Shown one piece after another: positions 23,929 through 35,320 of a stretch of DNA of 64,000 bases; positions within the stretch are counted from its first letter, which is position 1, and each line of letters begins with the position of its first letter. The notes beneath the pieces were generated by a model, which saw only the letters and a list, made by a program, of their open reading frames with translations, was not told the origin of the DNA and did no database searches. The stretch covers positions 1,612,001 to 1,676,000 of the forward strand of contig CP007628.2 of NCBI GenBank assembly GCA_000688775.2, given 5' to 3'. The position numbers were made by a program, and so were the translations under genes. The DNA is from Streptococcus sp. VT 162. GTDB taxonomy: Bacteria > Bacillota > Bacilli > Lactobacillales > Streptococcaceae.

Positions 23929-24612
23929 CTACTTTTTCCCATAGTTTCCATATGCTCCATAGGAGCCATATTTTTCAACTGAAGTATTAAATTTATTTAG
24001 AACTACTCCTAGAAATGGTTTGCTTGTTTGTTCGAGTTGTTCTTTAGCTTTTTGGACATCACGACGATTTGTTTCACCAGCCGCAGTTACTAAAACAGAA
24101 GCGTCACACTGCTGCGTGATAATCGCCGCATCGATAACAACTCCAATCGGGGCAGTATCTACAACGATGTAGTCAAAGTACTTACGTAAGGTGTCAATCA
24201 TGGTCGCAAAATTTTCACTTTGTAACAAAGCTGTTGGGTTTGGTGATACAGAACCCGCTTGAATGACAAACAGATTTTCAACATTGGTTTCACATAAACC
24301 TTGTGATAGGTCTGTTGTGCCTGACAAGAACTCTGTTAGGCCTGTAATCTTTTCCCGTGATTTAAAGACACCTGACATGACTGAATTACGAATATCCGCA
24401 TCGATCAACAGTGTCTTATAGCCCGCACGCGCGAAAGCCCAAGCAATATTGGTAGAAGTTGTTGATTTTCCTTCCCCTGGTTTGACAGACGTAATAGAAA
24501 TCACTTGCAAGTTATTCCCACTCAATTGAATATTGGTGCGAAGGGCATTATAGTACTCTTCTGCTTTTCTTGCCTGATCCAGTTTTTTATGTGCAATCTC
24601 TAACGTTGGCAT
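23929..24612 (-). CDS. wze: Capsule tyrosine autokinase
   Basis: 227 residues. BY-kinase/CpsD with Walker A SVKPGEGKSTTS, Walker A' LLIDADIRNSVMSG and Walker B YIVVDTAPIGVV. The C-terminus is a tyrosine cluster (YGSYGAYGNYGKK), the autophosphorylation site. It works with Wzd and is reversed by the Wzh phosphatase to control chain length and assembly of the polysaccharide. AGGAG precedes the ATG; it lies 9 bases after wzd. Confidence 0.95.
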   Translation of the reverse strand: MPTLEIAHKKLDQARKAEEYYNALRTNIQLSGNNLQVISITSVKPGEGKSTTSTNIAWAFARAGYKTLLIDADIRNSVMSGVFKSREKITGLTEFLSGTTDLSQGLCETNVENLFVIQAGSVSPNPTALLQSENFATMIDTLRKYFDYIVVDTAPIGVVIDAAIITQQCDASVLVTAAGETNRRDVQKAKEQLEQTSKPFLGVVLNKFNTSVEKYGSYGAYGNYGKK

Positions 24613-24621
24613 TTTTCTCTC

Positions 24622-25314
24622 CTATTTCAATTTATCCAAATTTGGAACTACTCCCAATAGTGCAATTTGCAACACGTCCTCAATATCTTCTGGACGTTTC
24701 ACTCGTGTATCCAAAATCTCAACAAGGAGAACTGTGACAACCATCACAACCGCTCCCGCAAGGAATCCAACCATGGTATTGCGACGAATATTTGGTGAAG
24801 ATGGCGATGTTGCTGGGCGTGCTTCTTCAAGCGTTGTCACATCCGAAACGCGAGTGACGCTGATGATCTTTTGAGCCGCAACCTCTCTCAAAGAGTTGGC
24901 GATACGGCTAGCTTCCTCAGGTGCACGGTCTGTAACAGAAATCGATACAATACGCGTATCCACTGGAACTGTTACCTTGATTTTACTAGCTAGACCTTTT
25001 GGAGGGAGTTCTAGTTTCAAATCAGTCGCAACCTTCTCTAAAACATCTTGCGAGAGAATGATTTCACGATAGTCTTTTACCAAGTAAGATCCTGCTTGCA
25101 AGTCTTGGTTAGTCAAGCCAGGCTTATCTCCCTGATTACGATTGACCACATAAATTCGGGTCGTACTCGTAAACTCCGGCTTCACAATAAAACTACTGTA
25201 GGCAAATGCTACTGTCCCTGTCACGAATGCTACCAAAGCAATTAACAATTTTCGTTTCCAAAGGATTTTAAGCAAGTGAAATACATCGATTTCCATCATA
25301 TTTTGTTCTTTCAT
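24622..25314 (-). CDS. wzd: Polysaccharide co-polymerase / kinase activator
   Basis: 230 residues, CpsC family: N-terminal membrane segment (about 24-44, [20 protein letters not shown]), an extracellular Wzz-like domain, and a second segment near 183-203 ([19 protein letters not shown]) preceded by the proline-rich PATSPSSPN element. It activates the Wze tyrosine kinase and influences chain length. It lies in the standard wzg-wzh-wzd-wze order with an 8-base gap from wzh. Confidence 0.95.
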   Translation of the reverse strand: MKEQNMMEIDVFHLLKILWKRKLLIALVAFVTGTVAFAYSSFIVKPEFTSTTRIYVVNRNQGDKPGLTNQDLQAGSYLVKDYREIILSQDVLEKVATDLKLELPPKGLASKIKVTVPVDTRIVSISVTDRAPEEASRIANSLREVAAQKIISVTRVSDVTTLEEARPATSPSSPNIRRNTMVGFLAGAVVMVVTVLLVEILDTRVKRPEDIEDVLQIALLGVVPNLDKLK

Positions 25315-25322
25315 TTTTTCTC

Positions 25323-26054
25323 CTAAATCAATTGATCCATTATTATTTTTCGGGGATTATCCTTAAAAAGTTCCTTAGCCTTATCTTCACTGTATTTTTG
25401 GGCAATGATATCATAGGCTTCCTCCATATGAGGAGGTCTGTGATCCAAGTTGTGCATATCACTTGCTATCACGTGAACCAGATCTCGTTCCAAGAAATAC
25501 TGGGCTCTCTTTTTCATAAATTTATAGGTTTCTCCGAAGAGTTTTGGTTTCAAAACATGAGAACTATTAATTTGAGTATAACATCCCATATCAATCAGCT
25601 CTCGAACGCGCTTTTCATTGTTTTCTAAAGCATCGTAGCGTTCAATGTGGGCAATGACGGGTGTAATGCCTAACATTAGAATATTACTCAGCCCCTTATG
25701 TATATCCCGATAAGGTGTATTCATACTAAACTCAATCAAAGCATAGCGACTATCGTTAAGCGTTGGGATTAATTTCTTTTCTAACTTCTCAACAACATCT
25801 GGCGTATAGTAGATTTCTGCCCCATAGGCAATAATTAAGTCATTCGCAACTTCCTTAGCCATTTCTCGCACCTTCAGAAAGTTAGTTGCGATTTTTTCTT
25901 CAGGAGTTTCGAACATCCCTTTTCGTCTATGCGAAGTGGAAACGATTGTCCTCACTCCTTGACTATAGGCCTCTCTTAGAAGCTTTTTACTTTCCTCTAT
26001 CGACTTTGGACCATCGTCCACATCAAAAACGATGTGCGAATGGATATCTATCAT
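25323..26054 (-). CDS. wzh: Manganese-dependent protein tyrosine phosphatase of the PHP family
   Basis: 243 residues, CpsB family: metal-binding [16 protein letters not shown] at the N-terminus, [23 protein letters not shown] and [15 protein letters not shown] supply the His/Asp ligands of the PHP active site. It dephosphorylates Wze. It starts one base after the wzg stop codon and is translationally close to it. Confidence 0.95.
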   Translation of the reverse strand: MIDIHSHIVFDVDDGPKSIEESKKLLREAYSQGVRTIVSTSHRRKGMFETPEEKIATNFLKVREMAKEVANDLIIAYGAEIYYTPDVVEKLEKKLIPTLNDSRYALIEFSMNTPYRDIHKGLSNILMLGITPVIAHIERYDALENNEKRVRELIDMGCYTQINSSHVLKPKLFGETYKFMKKRAQYFLERDLVHVIASDMHNLDHRPPHMEEAYDIIAQKYSEDKAKELFKDNPRKIIMDQLI

Positions 26055-26055
26055 G

Positions 26056-27501
26056 CTACTTGCCCTCCATCACATCATTGATAGCAGCTTTCGCAGCGGC
26101 CAAACTACTTTCATCAATTTCCATCATGTAGAGGTTACTATCTGGCATAGCGTATGAAGGAAGATCCGTGCGTCCAGTTCCCTTCAAGTCTTGAGAGTTG
26201 ACTTTGTAGCTCCCACCACTCTCCAATTGAGTATTAACCAGATCCATCATGGTTTCCAAAGGCATATTGGTCTGAAGAGAATCTTGCAATCCCTTGATGA
26301 TGTTATCGTAGTTTTTTAAAGCCTCAGTTGACGTCAACTTCTGAATAATAGCTACAATAACCTTTTGTTGGTTCCGACCACGATCTCGATCTCCATCTGC
26401 TAGAGAGTAGCGCTCACGGACAAAACCAAGAGCCTGCTCAGAGTCTAAATGAACATTCCCAACAGGATAATACTTCCCGTTAGTATGTGCTGTAAACTCC
26501 TGATCATTATAGACATCAATTCCACCTAGAAGGTCAATCAACTTCAAGAAAGAGGTAAAGTTTAAGCGCACATAATAGTTAATATCCACTCCATAGAGAT
26601 TTTCCAAAGTATGAATTGATGAGTCCACTCCATAAATCCCCGCATGAGTCAATTTATCCTTTTGATTATTTCCCCCATCCGCAATCGGAACATAGGAATC
26701 TCGAGGCGTTGTAGTCAGAAGGATTTTCTTGGTATCTCGGTTCACAGTCATTAGAATATTCACATCTGAACGCGAAACGGAACTAATCGGACCATAGGTA
26801 TCAATACCACTCACATAAATATTGAAAGCTTTATTCTTCGATACCTTTGGTGCCGCAACATCCTTAGTTAATTGTTTTGTATAGATTTTTTTGATTTTTG
26901 AAGCATAATCTGGATACTCTGCTTCAATGATATTTTCAAAGACACTATTTAAGACAATCGCTTTCGTTTCGCCAGAAAGCAGACTCTTATAAGCTGCTAG
27001 ATAAGAAGCACTCTGTTCAACTGTCAAGTCTTTACTCTGTGTCGTCTTAATATCCGCCACCAACTTTTGGATATTATCATTATCTGTTTCAGTCGGACCT
27101 GTTACACTCTCTAACTGAGTCACATTATTGATTTCACTATCTTTCAAAACGACTACACTCATCGAATACTCTGAGTAGTTTGAGGTCGCATTGATATGAT
27201 TGGTAAAACCGACAAACTGTTGCAAAGCATAAAGAGAAACGGAGCTAACTACGATAGCAAGTGTCAAAAAGAAAACCGTAAACTTCTCGGCTTTTTTATA
27301 CACTATCAGAAGGATTGCAATTATAGCAGAAATGAGAATAAGAACCGCAGTAAGGATATTGAGGTACCGAAAAGCTAGGATATTATGTTTGAAAATTAAG
27401 AACAACAAAAAACCACTCAATAACAAATAAATGGTTGCTAAAACTATATTAATATTTCGTTTTACATTCCCTAAACGAGCTCTCTTTGAACGTCTACTCA
27501 T
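26056..27501 (-). CDS. wzg: LytR-CpsA-Psr family polysaccharide-to-wall ligase
   Basis: 481 residues. Three N-terminal membrane segments (about 15-110), an accessory domain, then the LCP domain ([77 protein letters not shown]). LCP proteins transfer the finished polymer from undecaprenyl diphosphate to peptidoglycan outside the cell; the conserved Arg/Asp residues that bind the lipid phosphate are present. It is the first gene of the operon and directly follows the locus promoter. Confidence 0.95.
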   Translation of the reverse strand: MSRRSKRARLGNVKRNINIVLATIYLLLSGFLLFLIFKHNILAFRYLNILTAVLILISAIIAILLIVYKKAEKFTVFFLTLAIVVSSVSLYALQQFVGFTNHINATSNYSEYSMSVVVLKDSEINNVTQLESVTGPTETDNDNIQKLVADIKTTQSKDLTVEQSASYLAAYKSLLSGETKAIVLNSVFENIIEAEYPDYASKIKKIYTKQLTKDVAAPKVSKNKAFNIYVSGIDTYGPISSVSRSDVNILMTVNRDTKKILLTTTPRDSYVPIADGGNNQKDKLTHAGIYGVDSSIHTLENLYGVDINYYVRLNFTSFLKLIDLLGGIDVYNDQEFTAHTNGKYYPVGNVHLDSEQALGFVRERYSLADGDRDRGRNQQKVIVAIIQKLTSTEALKNYDNIIKGLQDSLQTNMPLETMMDLVNTQLESGGSYKVNSQDLKGTGRTDLPSYAMPDSNLYMMEIDESSLAAAKAAINDVMEGK

Positions 27502-27534
27502 GATAATCCCCTATACACGTTAATAGTTATAAAT

Positions 27535-27565
27535 ATTATATCACAATCATGATGGAAATTCCATC
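27535..27565 (-). promoter_or_regulatory. Promoter of the polysaccharide operon with a palindrome at -35
   Basis: The -10 TATAAT (27535-27540) is preceded by TGA (extended -10). There is no good -35; the -35 area is instead covered by the perfect palindrome gatggaaattccatc (27551-27565), a plausible operator. The leader to wzg is about 30 bases, with GGGGA as ribosome site. Confidence 0.65.
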
Positions 27566-27653
27566 CATCCTTGCTATTTTCAGCGTTTTCATTCGCTTTT
27601 GTTCTCTTAAATTGCTCTAAAATATGGGCAAAGTTCCGAATGCCATTCTACAC

Positions 27654-27686
27654 AAAAAGACAAGGCGCTCAGGGGCAACCTTGTCT
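27654..27686 (-). terminator. Terminator after the aliD-like gene
   Basis: The minus strand has AGACAAGG paired with CCTTGTCT around a 13-base loop that can pair further, followed by TTTTT. It separates the ali genes from the polysaccharide promoter. Confidence 0.75.
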
Positions 27687-27692
27687 GTAATC

Positions 27693-29654
27693 TTATTTTA
27701 CGTGGTTTTCAAACTCTTTTTGACTCTTTTCGATAGCCTTTTTACTTTCTTCTTCCCACTTAGCCTTGGCTTCATCAAATTGTTTCTTGGTAACAGGGTC
27801 TTTTTGTAATCTCATGTACTTATAATTATTTCCGTCACCCTTGATTCCTACTAGAGAGTAGGCACGTGTAAACGGAGTTACTTTGGTTACAGAGGCTGTA
27901 CCACCATTTGACATAGCAGACATGACTAGAGAATTGTCAATCATCCAAGCTTGAGCTTCAGCGTATTTTTCATAACGCTTTGCAACATCTTTGTTCTCAG
28001 CATCTGCTTCTTTTAGAAGTTTCGTATAGATATCGAGCCCCAAACTCTTAATGAGCTCTTGGTCTTCTTTGGCATCAAGACCAAAAATCTTGAGATAGAA
28101 GCCAGTTTCAGCATTGAAGGGATCTAGATAAGTTGATGGATCCTGGTAATCACCAACCCAACCATCAAAGTTTAGGTCGTAGTCACGAGCTGCTGGATTT
28201 GGTGCTAGGAAGGCAACATTTCCAAAGTCATCTGTAGAAAGCTGTTGAACATCAATGACGATATTGTCAGAACCTAGTACTGTTTCAAGGGTTTGTTTAA
28301 CCGAGTTCATACCAGAGACCGCATTTTTATTTGTCTGATCAACAGGGACATCCAAATGGATTGGAAAAGTCACGCCTTGAGCTTCCAATTCCTTTTTAGC
28401 TTCCGCAAATTTTGCTTGGGCCTTTTCCTTGTTGAAGTAAGCATCTTGAGCATCTGCCAAATTGATACCTGACCACTCAGTTCCGTAGTCCACAAGCTTA
28501 GAAGCTGTTACTTCTCCAAAGGTCTTATCTCCCACCTGGACAAATGTTGGGGGAACCAAAGTATTACGAAGGGTTTTGCTCGCTGCTTCTTCACCGTTAG
28601 ATTGAGCAGAGTAGGCTGTTCGATCAATTCCAAAGTTGATAGCCTGACGGAAATTTTTATTTAAGATAGCTGTTTGAGCTGATTTCTTTTGTTCGTCCGT
28701 TGTTTTAGCGGTATGATTATAGGTTTTGCGGTTGACGTTAAAGTTAAAGTACCAAGATGTCTTGTCTTGTAAGCTATAGACGATATTGTCTTGGTATTTT
28801 TCTTTTGTCTTAGCATAGTTCGAACTATTTGGATAGACTCCTGCAATCGAGTAAGCACCACTTTCAAAGTTTCGAATGGTCATCTCCTGATCTGACCCAT
28901 CAAAGTAGGCTAACTTAACTTTTTCAATGGTTACTTTATCATGGTCATAATAGTGTGGATTCTTCACATATTCGATCGAAGATTTTGATGTGAAATCTTT
29001 TAACAAATAGGGACCATTATAAAGGATACTGTCTGGTGTCAAGGTACCAAAGTCTTTATCTTTTGATTTCAAAAACTCTTCGTTGACTGGGAAAAGAATA
29101 CTATTGGTTGTCTTTGAGTTCCAGTACGGCTCTGGTCGAGTCAAAGTGTACTCGACTGTGTAATCATCCAAGGCTTTGACACCGACAGTTGAAAAGTCAT
29201 TGGTCACACCCGTCACATAGTCATTCAATCCCTTGATTGAATTTTGGATCAGATCCATGGCTTGCCCCTTATTGTCCGCGGCATATTTGATCCCAGTGAC
29301 AAAATCCTGAGCTTTGACTGAAGCGTATTCCTCACCATCAGCCGTATACCACTTGGCATCTTTTCTAAGCTTATAGGTATAGGTCAAACCATCTGATGAA
29401 ACAGACCAATCCTCCGCAAGAGCAGGTACGAGGTTCCCATAGCTGTCATTTTCTAACAAACCATCTACAAGATTGGTAATAACGGCAGTGTTATCTGCAT
29501 AATAATCTAGGAGATAGTTAAAAGTTGTTGGATTCGCACTAAATGTTGATGAATAAGTGCTAGTATCTGTGTTGGACTGTCCACATGCAGAGAGCAAAAT
29601 CCCTGTCGCTAAGACAAGACCTGTCCCAATCAGTCTTTTTTTCATTTCGATCAT
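27693..29654 (-). CDS. aliD: AliD-like oligopeptide-binding lipoprotein
   Basis: 653 residues, OppA/AmiA family (SBP class C). The signal ends in a lipobox (ILLSACGQ, Cys24), so it is a membrane-anchored lipoprotein delivering peptides to the Ami permease. Family features include NLVDGLLENDSYGNLVPALAEDW, AQDFVTGIKYAAD and NFDGWVGDYQDPSTYLDPF. Two such genes in the capsule locus correspond to aliB-like ORF1/ORF2 (aliC/aliD), known from non-encapsulated pneumococci and from S. mitis-group strains, where they bind specific peptides and affect competence and colonisation. Assignment as aliD rather than aliC rests on order and should be checked by alignment. It has its own promoter and terminator. 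Confidence 0.87.
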   Translation of the reverse strand: MIEMKKRLIGTGLVLATGILLSACGQSNTDTSTYSSTFSANPTTFNYLLDYYADNTAVITNLVDGLLENDSYGNLVPALAEDWSVSSDGLTYTYKLRKDAKWYTADGEEYASVKAQDFVTGIKYAADNKGQAMDLIQNSIKGLNDYVTGVTNDFSTVGVKALDDYTVEYTLTRPEPYWNSKTTNSILFPVNEEFLKSKDKDFGTLTPDSILYNGPYLLKDFTSKSSIEYVKNPHYYDHDKVTIEKVKLAYFDGSDQEMTIRNFESGAYSIAGVYPNSSNYAKTKEKYQDNIVYSLQDKTSWYFNFNVNRKTYNHTAKTTDEQKKSAQTAILNKNFRQAINFGIDRTAYSAQSNGEEAASKTLRNTLVPPTFVQVGDKTFGEVTASKLVDYGTEWSGINLADAQDAYFNKEKAQAKFAEAKKELEAQGVTFPIHLDVPVDQTNKNAVSGMNSVKQTLETVLGSDNIVIDVQQLSTDDFGNVAFLAPNPAARDYDLNFDGWVGDYQDPSTYLDPFNAETGFYLKIFGLDAKEDQELIKSLGLDIYTKLLKEADAENKDVAKRYEKYAEAQAWMIDNSLVMSAMSNGGTASVTKVTPFTRAYSLVGIKGDGNNYKYMRLQKDPVTKKQFDEAKAKWEEESKKAIEKSQKEFENHVK

Positions 29655-29692
29655 TATTCACTCCTTTATGTCACTTTTTATAACATAGCCAT

Positions 29693-29721
29693 ATTTTATC
29701 AAATTTATTCAAAAATGTAAA
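29693..29721 (-). promoter_or_regulatory. Promoter of the aliD-like gene
   Basis: TTTACA (29716-29721), 17-bp spacer, TAAAAT (29693-29698), then AAAGGAG before the ATG. Confidence 0.6.
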
Positions 29722-29755
29722 GTTACTGCTTTTATGACAACTGGTGTCTCAAAAC

Positions 29756-29790
29756 AAAAAAGGAAGCACAGTTTCCTGCAACTTCCTTTT
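29756..29790 (-). terminator. Terminator after the aliC-like gene
   Basis: AAGGAAG and CTTCCTT arms with further partial pairing (TGCAG/CTGTG) around GAAA, followed by TTTTTT on the minus strand. Confidence 0.65.
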
Positions 29791-29801
29791 CTATTTATAG
29801 A

Positions 29802-31769
29802 TTACTTGACGTGTTTTTCAAGTTCTTTTTGGTATTTGGCATTTGTCTCGATTTTTTCTTGTTGCCATTTCTTGAAGGCTTCTTCGTATTCTTTTGCAGT
29901 CACAACATCCTTTTGTAACTCCAATCCTTTGAACACAAATGGGTCTCCCTTGATTCCGACTTGAGAGTATGCTTTTGTGAATGGTACAGTTCGGCTAACC
30001 GTTGGAGAACCACCTGAAGAAGCAACTGGGATTAAAAGTGAACTATCCGATACCCAAGCTTGAGCTTTAGCATATTTTTCATAACGCTTGTTAAGGTCGC
30101 TGGTTTCAGCTGCAGCGTCATCCAAGAGTTTCTTGTATTCGTCCAGTCCAACTTGAGCCATCACTTCTGGATCATTTCCGCGCTTGATCCCCAAGTGTTT
30201 AAGGGCAGAACCCTTCTTAGCATCAAGGATGTTGAGGTAGGTAGCTGGGTCTTGATAGTCAGGGCCCCAACCAGTTCCGTTCAAGTCATAGTCTTTTTGA
30301 GATGGAACCTTGGCTTGAGACGTAATGCTCATTTTCTCATTATCTGTCATTTGAAGGACATCGACAATGACATTTTCAGTACCAAGTGATGATTCGATAG
30401 ACTGCTTGAGTGAGTTGGTTTGTTGAACCGCGATTACATCTGTTTGTTCAACGGGGATATCCAAATGGATTGGGAAGGTAACCCCTTTGCCCTGCAATTC
30501 TTCCTTGGCTTTAGCAAAGGCTGCCTTAGCTTTTTCAGGACTGTAAATTGTATCCTTGCCATCTGTAAGAGCTACATCTTTCCACTGGTCTCCATATGAA
30601 ACGAGCTCTGCCTGTGCCAACTCTCCAAAGGTTTTTTCACCCACTTGAACGTAGTCATGAGGCACTAGGCTGTTACGGATAATCTTGTTCGCACCTTCTT
30701 CACCATTCAACTGAGCAGTATAAGAATGACGGTCAAGAGCAAAGTTCAGCGCCTGACGGAAGTTCTTGTTGAGAAGAGCTTCTTTCGTTGAAGTTTTTTG
30801 AGCCTCGTCTGTTTTGGCTGTTTTATTATAAGATTGGCGGTTTACGTTAACAGTGAGGTAGTAGCTTGTCGCTTCTTGTGGACTGTAAACAATCTTATCG
30901 CCGTACTCTTGTTTAGTCGACTCAAAGTTTGAGCTTGTTGGGAAGAGACGAGCTGTTGTATAAGCACCTTGTGTAAAGCTACGAATCAAAGATTCTTGGT
31001 CTGATCCATCGTAGAAAGTTAGTTTAATATTGTCAATCTTGACATTGTCCTTATCCCAGTAGTTTGGATTCTTTTCATATTCAATGACTGATTTTGAAGT
31101 CAATGATTTCAAGAAATAAGGACCATTATATAGGATACCTGATGGGGTTGGTGCACCGTAGTCGCTCCCTTTAGAATTCAAAAATTCTTCATTAACTGGA
31201 AGCATGGTTGCAGTTGTGACCTTAGAGTTCCAGAAACTTTCTGGTTTGTTGAGCGTGTATTCTACCGTGTAATCATCAACAGCCTTAACTCCTACGGTAG
31301 AGAAATCATTGCTCTCACCACTAACATACTCTGCCAAACCTTTGATAGAATCCTGAATCAAAGAAAGACCATCTGATTTTCCGTCAGCAGCATGTTTAAG
31401 CCCAGTAACAAAGTCTTTGGCCTTAACTTCAGCGTATTCTTCTCCATCAGAAGTATACCATTTTACACCCTTACGAAGTTTGTAGGTGTAAGTCAAACCA
31501 TCCTTTGAAACAGACCAGTCTTCTGCAAGTGATGGAATTAAGTTCCCATACTTATCATTTTCCAAAAGACCATCAACAACGTTTGCTATAACGTCAGAGG
31601 TTGAGCTCTTGCTCGTCACACTATAGTCCAAAGAAGATGGATCCATAGCGTAGACATAAGAGAATGTTTTGGGAGCATCCGCTTTCTTTTCACTTTGCCC
31701 ACAAGCAGTTAACAGTAGGGCTGCACTCAAAACAGCACCTGCTCCTAAGAGCCACTTTTTCGATTTCAT
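29802..31769 (-). CDS. aliC: AliC-like oligopeptide-binding lipoprotein
   Basis: 655 residues from the ATG at 31769, chosen because AAGGAG precedes it and a lipoprotein signal follows at once (LLLTACGQ, Cys23). An upstream in-frame start would add 11 residues before the signal and overlap the promoter region. It is clearly paralogous to the next gene (shared NVVDGLLENDKYGNLIPSLAEDW, GWGPDYQDPATYLN). It is a substrate-binding protein for the Ami oligopeptide permease. Tandem aliC-aliD between dexB and wzg is a known S. mitis-group arrangement, whereas most encapsulated pneumococci lack the pair. Confidence 0.87.
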   Translation of the reverse strand: MKSKKWLLGAGAVLSAALLLTACGQSEKKADAPKTFSYVYAMDPSSLDYSVTSKSSTSDVIANVVDGLLENDKYGNLIPSLAEDWSVSKDGLTYTYKLRKGVKWYTSDGEEYAEVKAKDFVTGLKHAADGKSDGLSLIQDSIKGLAEYVSGESNDFSTVGVKAVDDYTVEYTLNKPESFWNSKVTTATMLPVNEEFLNSKGSDYGAPTPSGILYNGPYFLKSLTSKSVIEYEKNPNYWDKDNVKIDNIKLTFYDGSDQESLIRSFTQGAYTTARLFPTSSNFESTKQEYGDKIVYSPQEATSYYLTVNVNRQSYNKTAKTDEAQKTSTKEALLNKNFRQALNFALDRHSYTAQLNGEEGANKIIRNSLVPHDYVQVGEKTFGELAQAELVSYGDQWKDVALTDGKDTIYSPEKAKAAFAKAKEELQGKGVTFPIHLDIPVEQTDVIAVQQTNSLKQSIESSLGTENVIVDVLQMTDNEKMSITSQAKVPSQKDYDLNGTGWGPDYQDPATYLNILDAKKGSALKHLGIKRGNDPEVMAQVGLDEYKKLLDDAAAETSDLNKRYEKYAKAQAWVSDSSLLIPVASSGGSPTVSRTVPFTKAYSQVGIKGDPFVFKGLELQKDVVTAKEYEEAFKKWQQEKIETNAKYQKELEKHVK

Positions 31770-31800
31770 AAGTAATCTCCTTAAAGATAGTGTTTTCACC

Positions 31801-31828
31801 ATTATACCCTATTTTTTCATAAAAGCAA
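31801..31828 (-). promoter_or_regulatory. Promoter of the aliC-like gene
   Basis: TTGCTT (31823-31828), 16-bp spacer, TATAAT (31801-31806). Confidence 0.65.
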
Positions 31829-31898
31829 GGACTTTCGCCAGATTTTTTAGAAAATTCTAACAAATATTTTTTAAAGACTTTTCTATATATTTTTCAAC

Positions 31899-31931
31899 AA
31901 AAGAACCCCAAGCATCAAAGGCTTGAGGTTC
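31899..31931 (-). terminator. Terminator after dexB
   Basis: The minus strand has GAACCTCAAGC paired with GCTTGGGGTTC (one G-U) around a 7-base loop, followed by TTTTG. Confidence 0.75.
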
Positions 31932-31938
31932 ACTTATT

Positions 31939-33558
<1,620 letters not shown>

Positions 33559-33583
33559 TCATTATTTTAATAATCTATAGTCT

Positions 33584-33621
33584 ATGATAGCGCTTTTTAA
33601 AACTTAGCGCAAGCGTTTGCC
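33584..33621 (-). promoter_or_regulatory. dexB promoter with overlapping cre site
   Basis: The -10 TATCAT (33584-33589) and -35 TTGCGC (33607-33612) are 17 bp apart. The near-palindrome gcaagcgtttgc (33609-33620) fits a CcpA cre and covers the -35, so glucose repression of dexB is expected. The site lies between divergent genes. Confidence 0.65.
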
Positions 33622-33676
33622 TAATCTTTTTGATTTCTTTTTTGACTCCGTAGTTTCCTATCTTCCAATTTTTTAT

Positions 33677-33682
33677 TATAAT
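33677..33682 (+). promoter_or_regulatory. -10 element of the DUF1846 gene
   Basis: TATAAT lies 19 bases before the ATG, with a weak TTTCCT -35 at 17 bp, and AGAGG as ribosome site. Confidence 0.5.
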
Positions 33683-33701
33683 AGAGGTCAGAGGTAAAAA
33701 A

Positions 33702-35186
33702 ATGAAAAAACAAGCTTTTAGTTCTGAACAATATTTAAATCTACAGCGCGACCACATTTTGGAGCGCATTAACCAATTTGACGGCAAGCTCTACTTGGAG
33801 TTTGGTGGCAAAATGTTGGAAGATTTCCACGCTGCTCGTGTACTACCTGGCTATGAACCTGACAACAAGATCAAACTCTTGCAAGAATTGAAAGAGCAGG
33901 TTGAAGTTGTGATCGCCATTAACGCAAGCAACATCGAGCATTCTAAAGCGCGTGGTGACCTAGGCATTTCTTATGATCAAGAAGTTCTTCGTTTGATTGA
34001 CAAATTCAATGAGCTGGGAATTTTTGTTGGTTCGGTTGTCATCACACAATACGCTGGTCAACCAGCTGCAGATGCCTTCCGCAACCAGTTAGATAAAAAC
34101 GGGATTGATTCCTATCTTCATTATCCAATCAAAGGATACCCGACTGATATGGACCACATCATTTCTCCAGAAGGTATGGGGAAAAACGACTACATCAAAA
34201 CCAGCCGTAACTTGATCGTCGTGACAGCTCCTGGACCTGGTTCTGGAAAATTGGCAACTTGTATGTCCAATATGTACCATGACCAACTCAATGGCATCAA
34301 GTCTGGTTACGCTAAGTTTGAAACCTTCCCAGTCTGGAACCTGCCCCTTCATCATCCAGTCAACTTGGCCTATGAGGCTGCCACCGCAGACCTTGACGAT
34401 GTCAATATGATTGACCCTTTCCATCTCCAAACCTACGGAGAAACCACTGTCAATTACAACCGTGATATCGAAATTTTCCCAGTGCTCAAACGTATGTTAG
34501 AACGCATTCTCGGTGAATCTCCATACGCTTCACCAACAGACATGGGTGTCAACATGGTTGGTTTCGCTATTACAGATGATGAAGCTGCTGTCGAAGCTTC
34601 TAAACAAGAAATCATCCGTCGCTACTATCAAACTGTTCTTGATTTTAAAGCTGAAAAAGTCGGAGAAACTGCTGTCAAGAAGATTGAACTTCTCATGAAC
34701 GACCTCGGCATCACACCTGCAGACCGTAAAGTAGCTGTTGCTGCACGCCAAAAAGCAGAAGAAACTGGTGGCCCTGCCCTAGCCCTTGAATTGCCAAATG
34801 GGGAAATCGTGACTGGTAAAAACTCTGAACTCTTTGGTCCTACAGCTGCTGCCTTGATCAATGCTATCAAAAAATCAGCTGACATCGCTAAGGAAGTGAA
34901 ACTAATCGAGCCTGAAGTCGTCAAACCAATTCAAGGCCTTAAAATCAATCATCTCGGTAGCCGCAATCCTCGCCTCCACTCAAATGAAATTTTGATTGCA
35001 CTTGCAATCACAGCTATGGAAAATCCTGATGCTGCGCGTGCCATGAAAGAACTTGGGAATCTCAAAGGAAGCGAAGCTCATTCAACCATCATCTTGACCG
35101 ATGAAGACAAGAACGTCCTTCGCAAGCTAGGTATCAACGTAACCTTTGACCCATTCTACCAATACGATCGCTTGTATCGCAAATAA
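33702..35186 (+). CDS. DUF1846 domain-containing protein
   Basis: 494 residues, full length for this conserved cytosolic family (start [61 protein letters not shown]). No catalytic function is established. The fold of relatives has ATP-phosphoribosyl/nucleotide-binding features and the GPGSGK motif is P-loop-like, but I would not assign a reaction. In pneumococcus the equivalent gene lies between luxS and dexB; here a five-gene ABC/two-component module separates it from luxS. Confidence 0.9.
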   Translation: MKKQAFSSEQYLNLQRDHILERINQFDGKLYLEFGGKMLEDFHAARVLPGYEPDNKIKLLQELKEQVEVVIAINASNIEHSKARGDLGISYDQEVLRLIDKFNELGIFVGSVVITQYAGQPAADAFRNQLDKNGIDSYLHYPIKGYPTDMDHIISPEGMGKNDYIKTSRNLIVVTAPGPGSGKLATCMSNMYHDQLNGIKSGYAKFETFPVWNLPLHHPVNLAYEAATADLDDVNMIDPFHLQTYGETTVNYNRDIEIFPVLKRMLERILGESPYASPTDMGVNMVGFAITDDEAAVEASKQEIIRRYYQTVLDFKAEKVGETAVKKIELLMNDLGITPADRKVAVAARQKAEETGGPALALELPNGEIVTGKNSELFGPTAAALINAIKKSADIAKEVKLIEPEVVKPIQGLKINHLGSRNPRLHSNEILIALAITAMENPDAARAMKELGNLKGSEAHSTIILTDEDKNVLRKLGINVTFDPFYQYDRLYRK

Positions 35187-35255
35187 ATAAACAAGGCTGG
35201 ACAAAAACTCCATTTGAGAGAAAAATCCAGTAAATCTTTACATAATAAAAAAATC

Positions 35256-35304
35256 AAACGCATAATATCAAGTCTTTTGGACACTTGGTATTATGCGTTT
35301 TTAT
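35256..35304. terminator. Bidirectional terminator between convergent genes
   Basis: 18-bp arms aaacgcataatatcaagt (35256-35273) and acttggtattatgcgttt (35283-35300), one G-U, with a 9-base loop and T/A runs on both sides. It serves the DUF1846 gene (+) and the sensor kinase gene (-). Confidence 0.85.
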
Positions 35305-35320
35305 GATTTTCCATTCTCAT

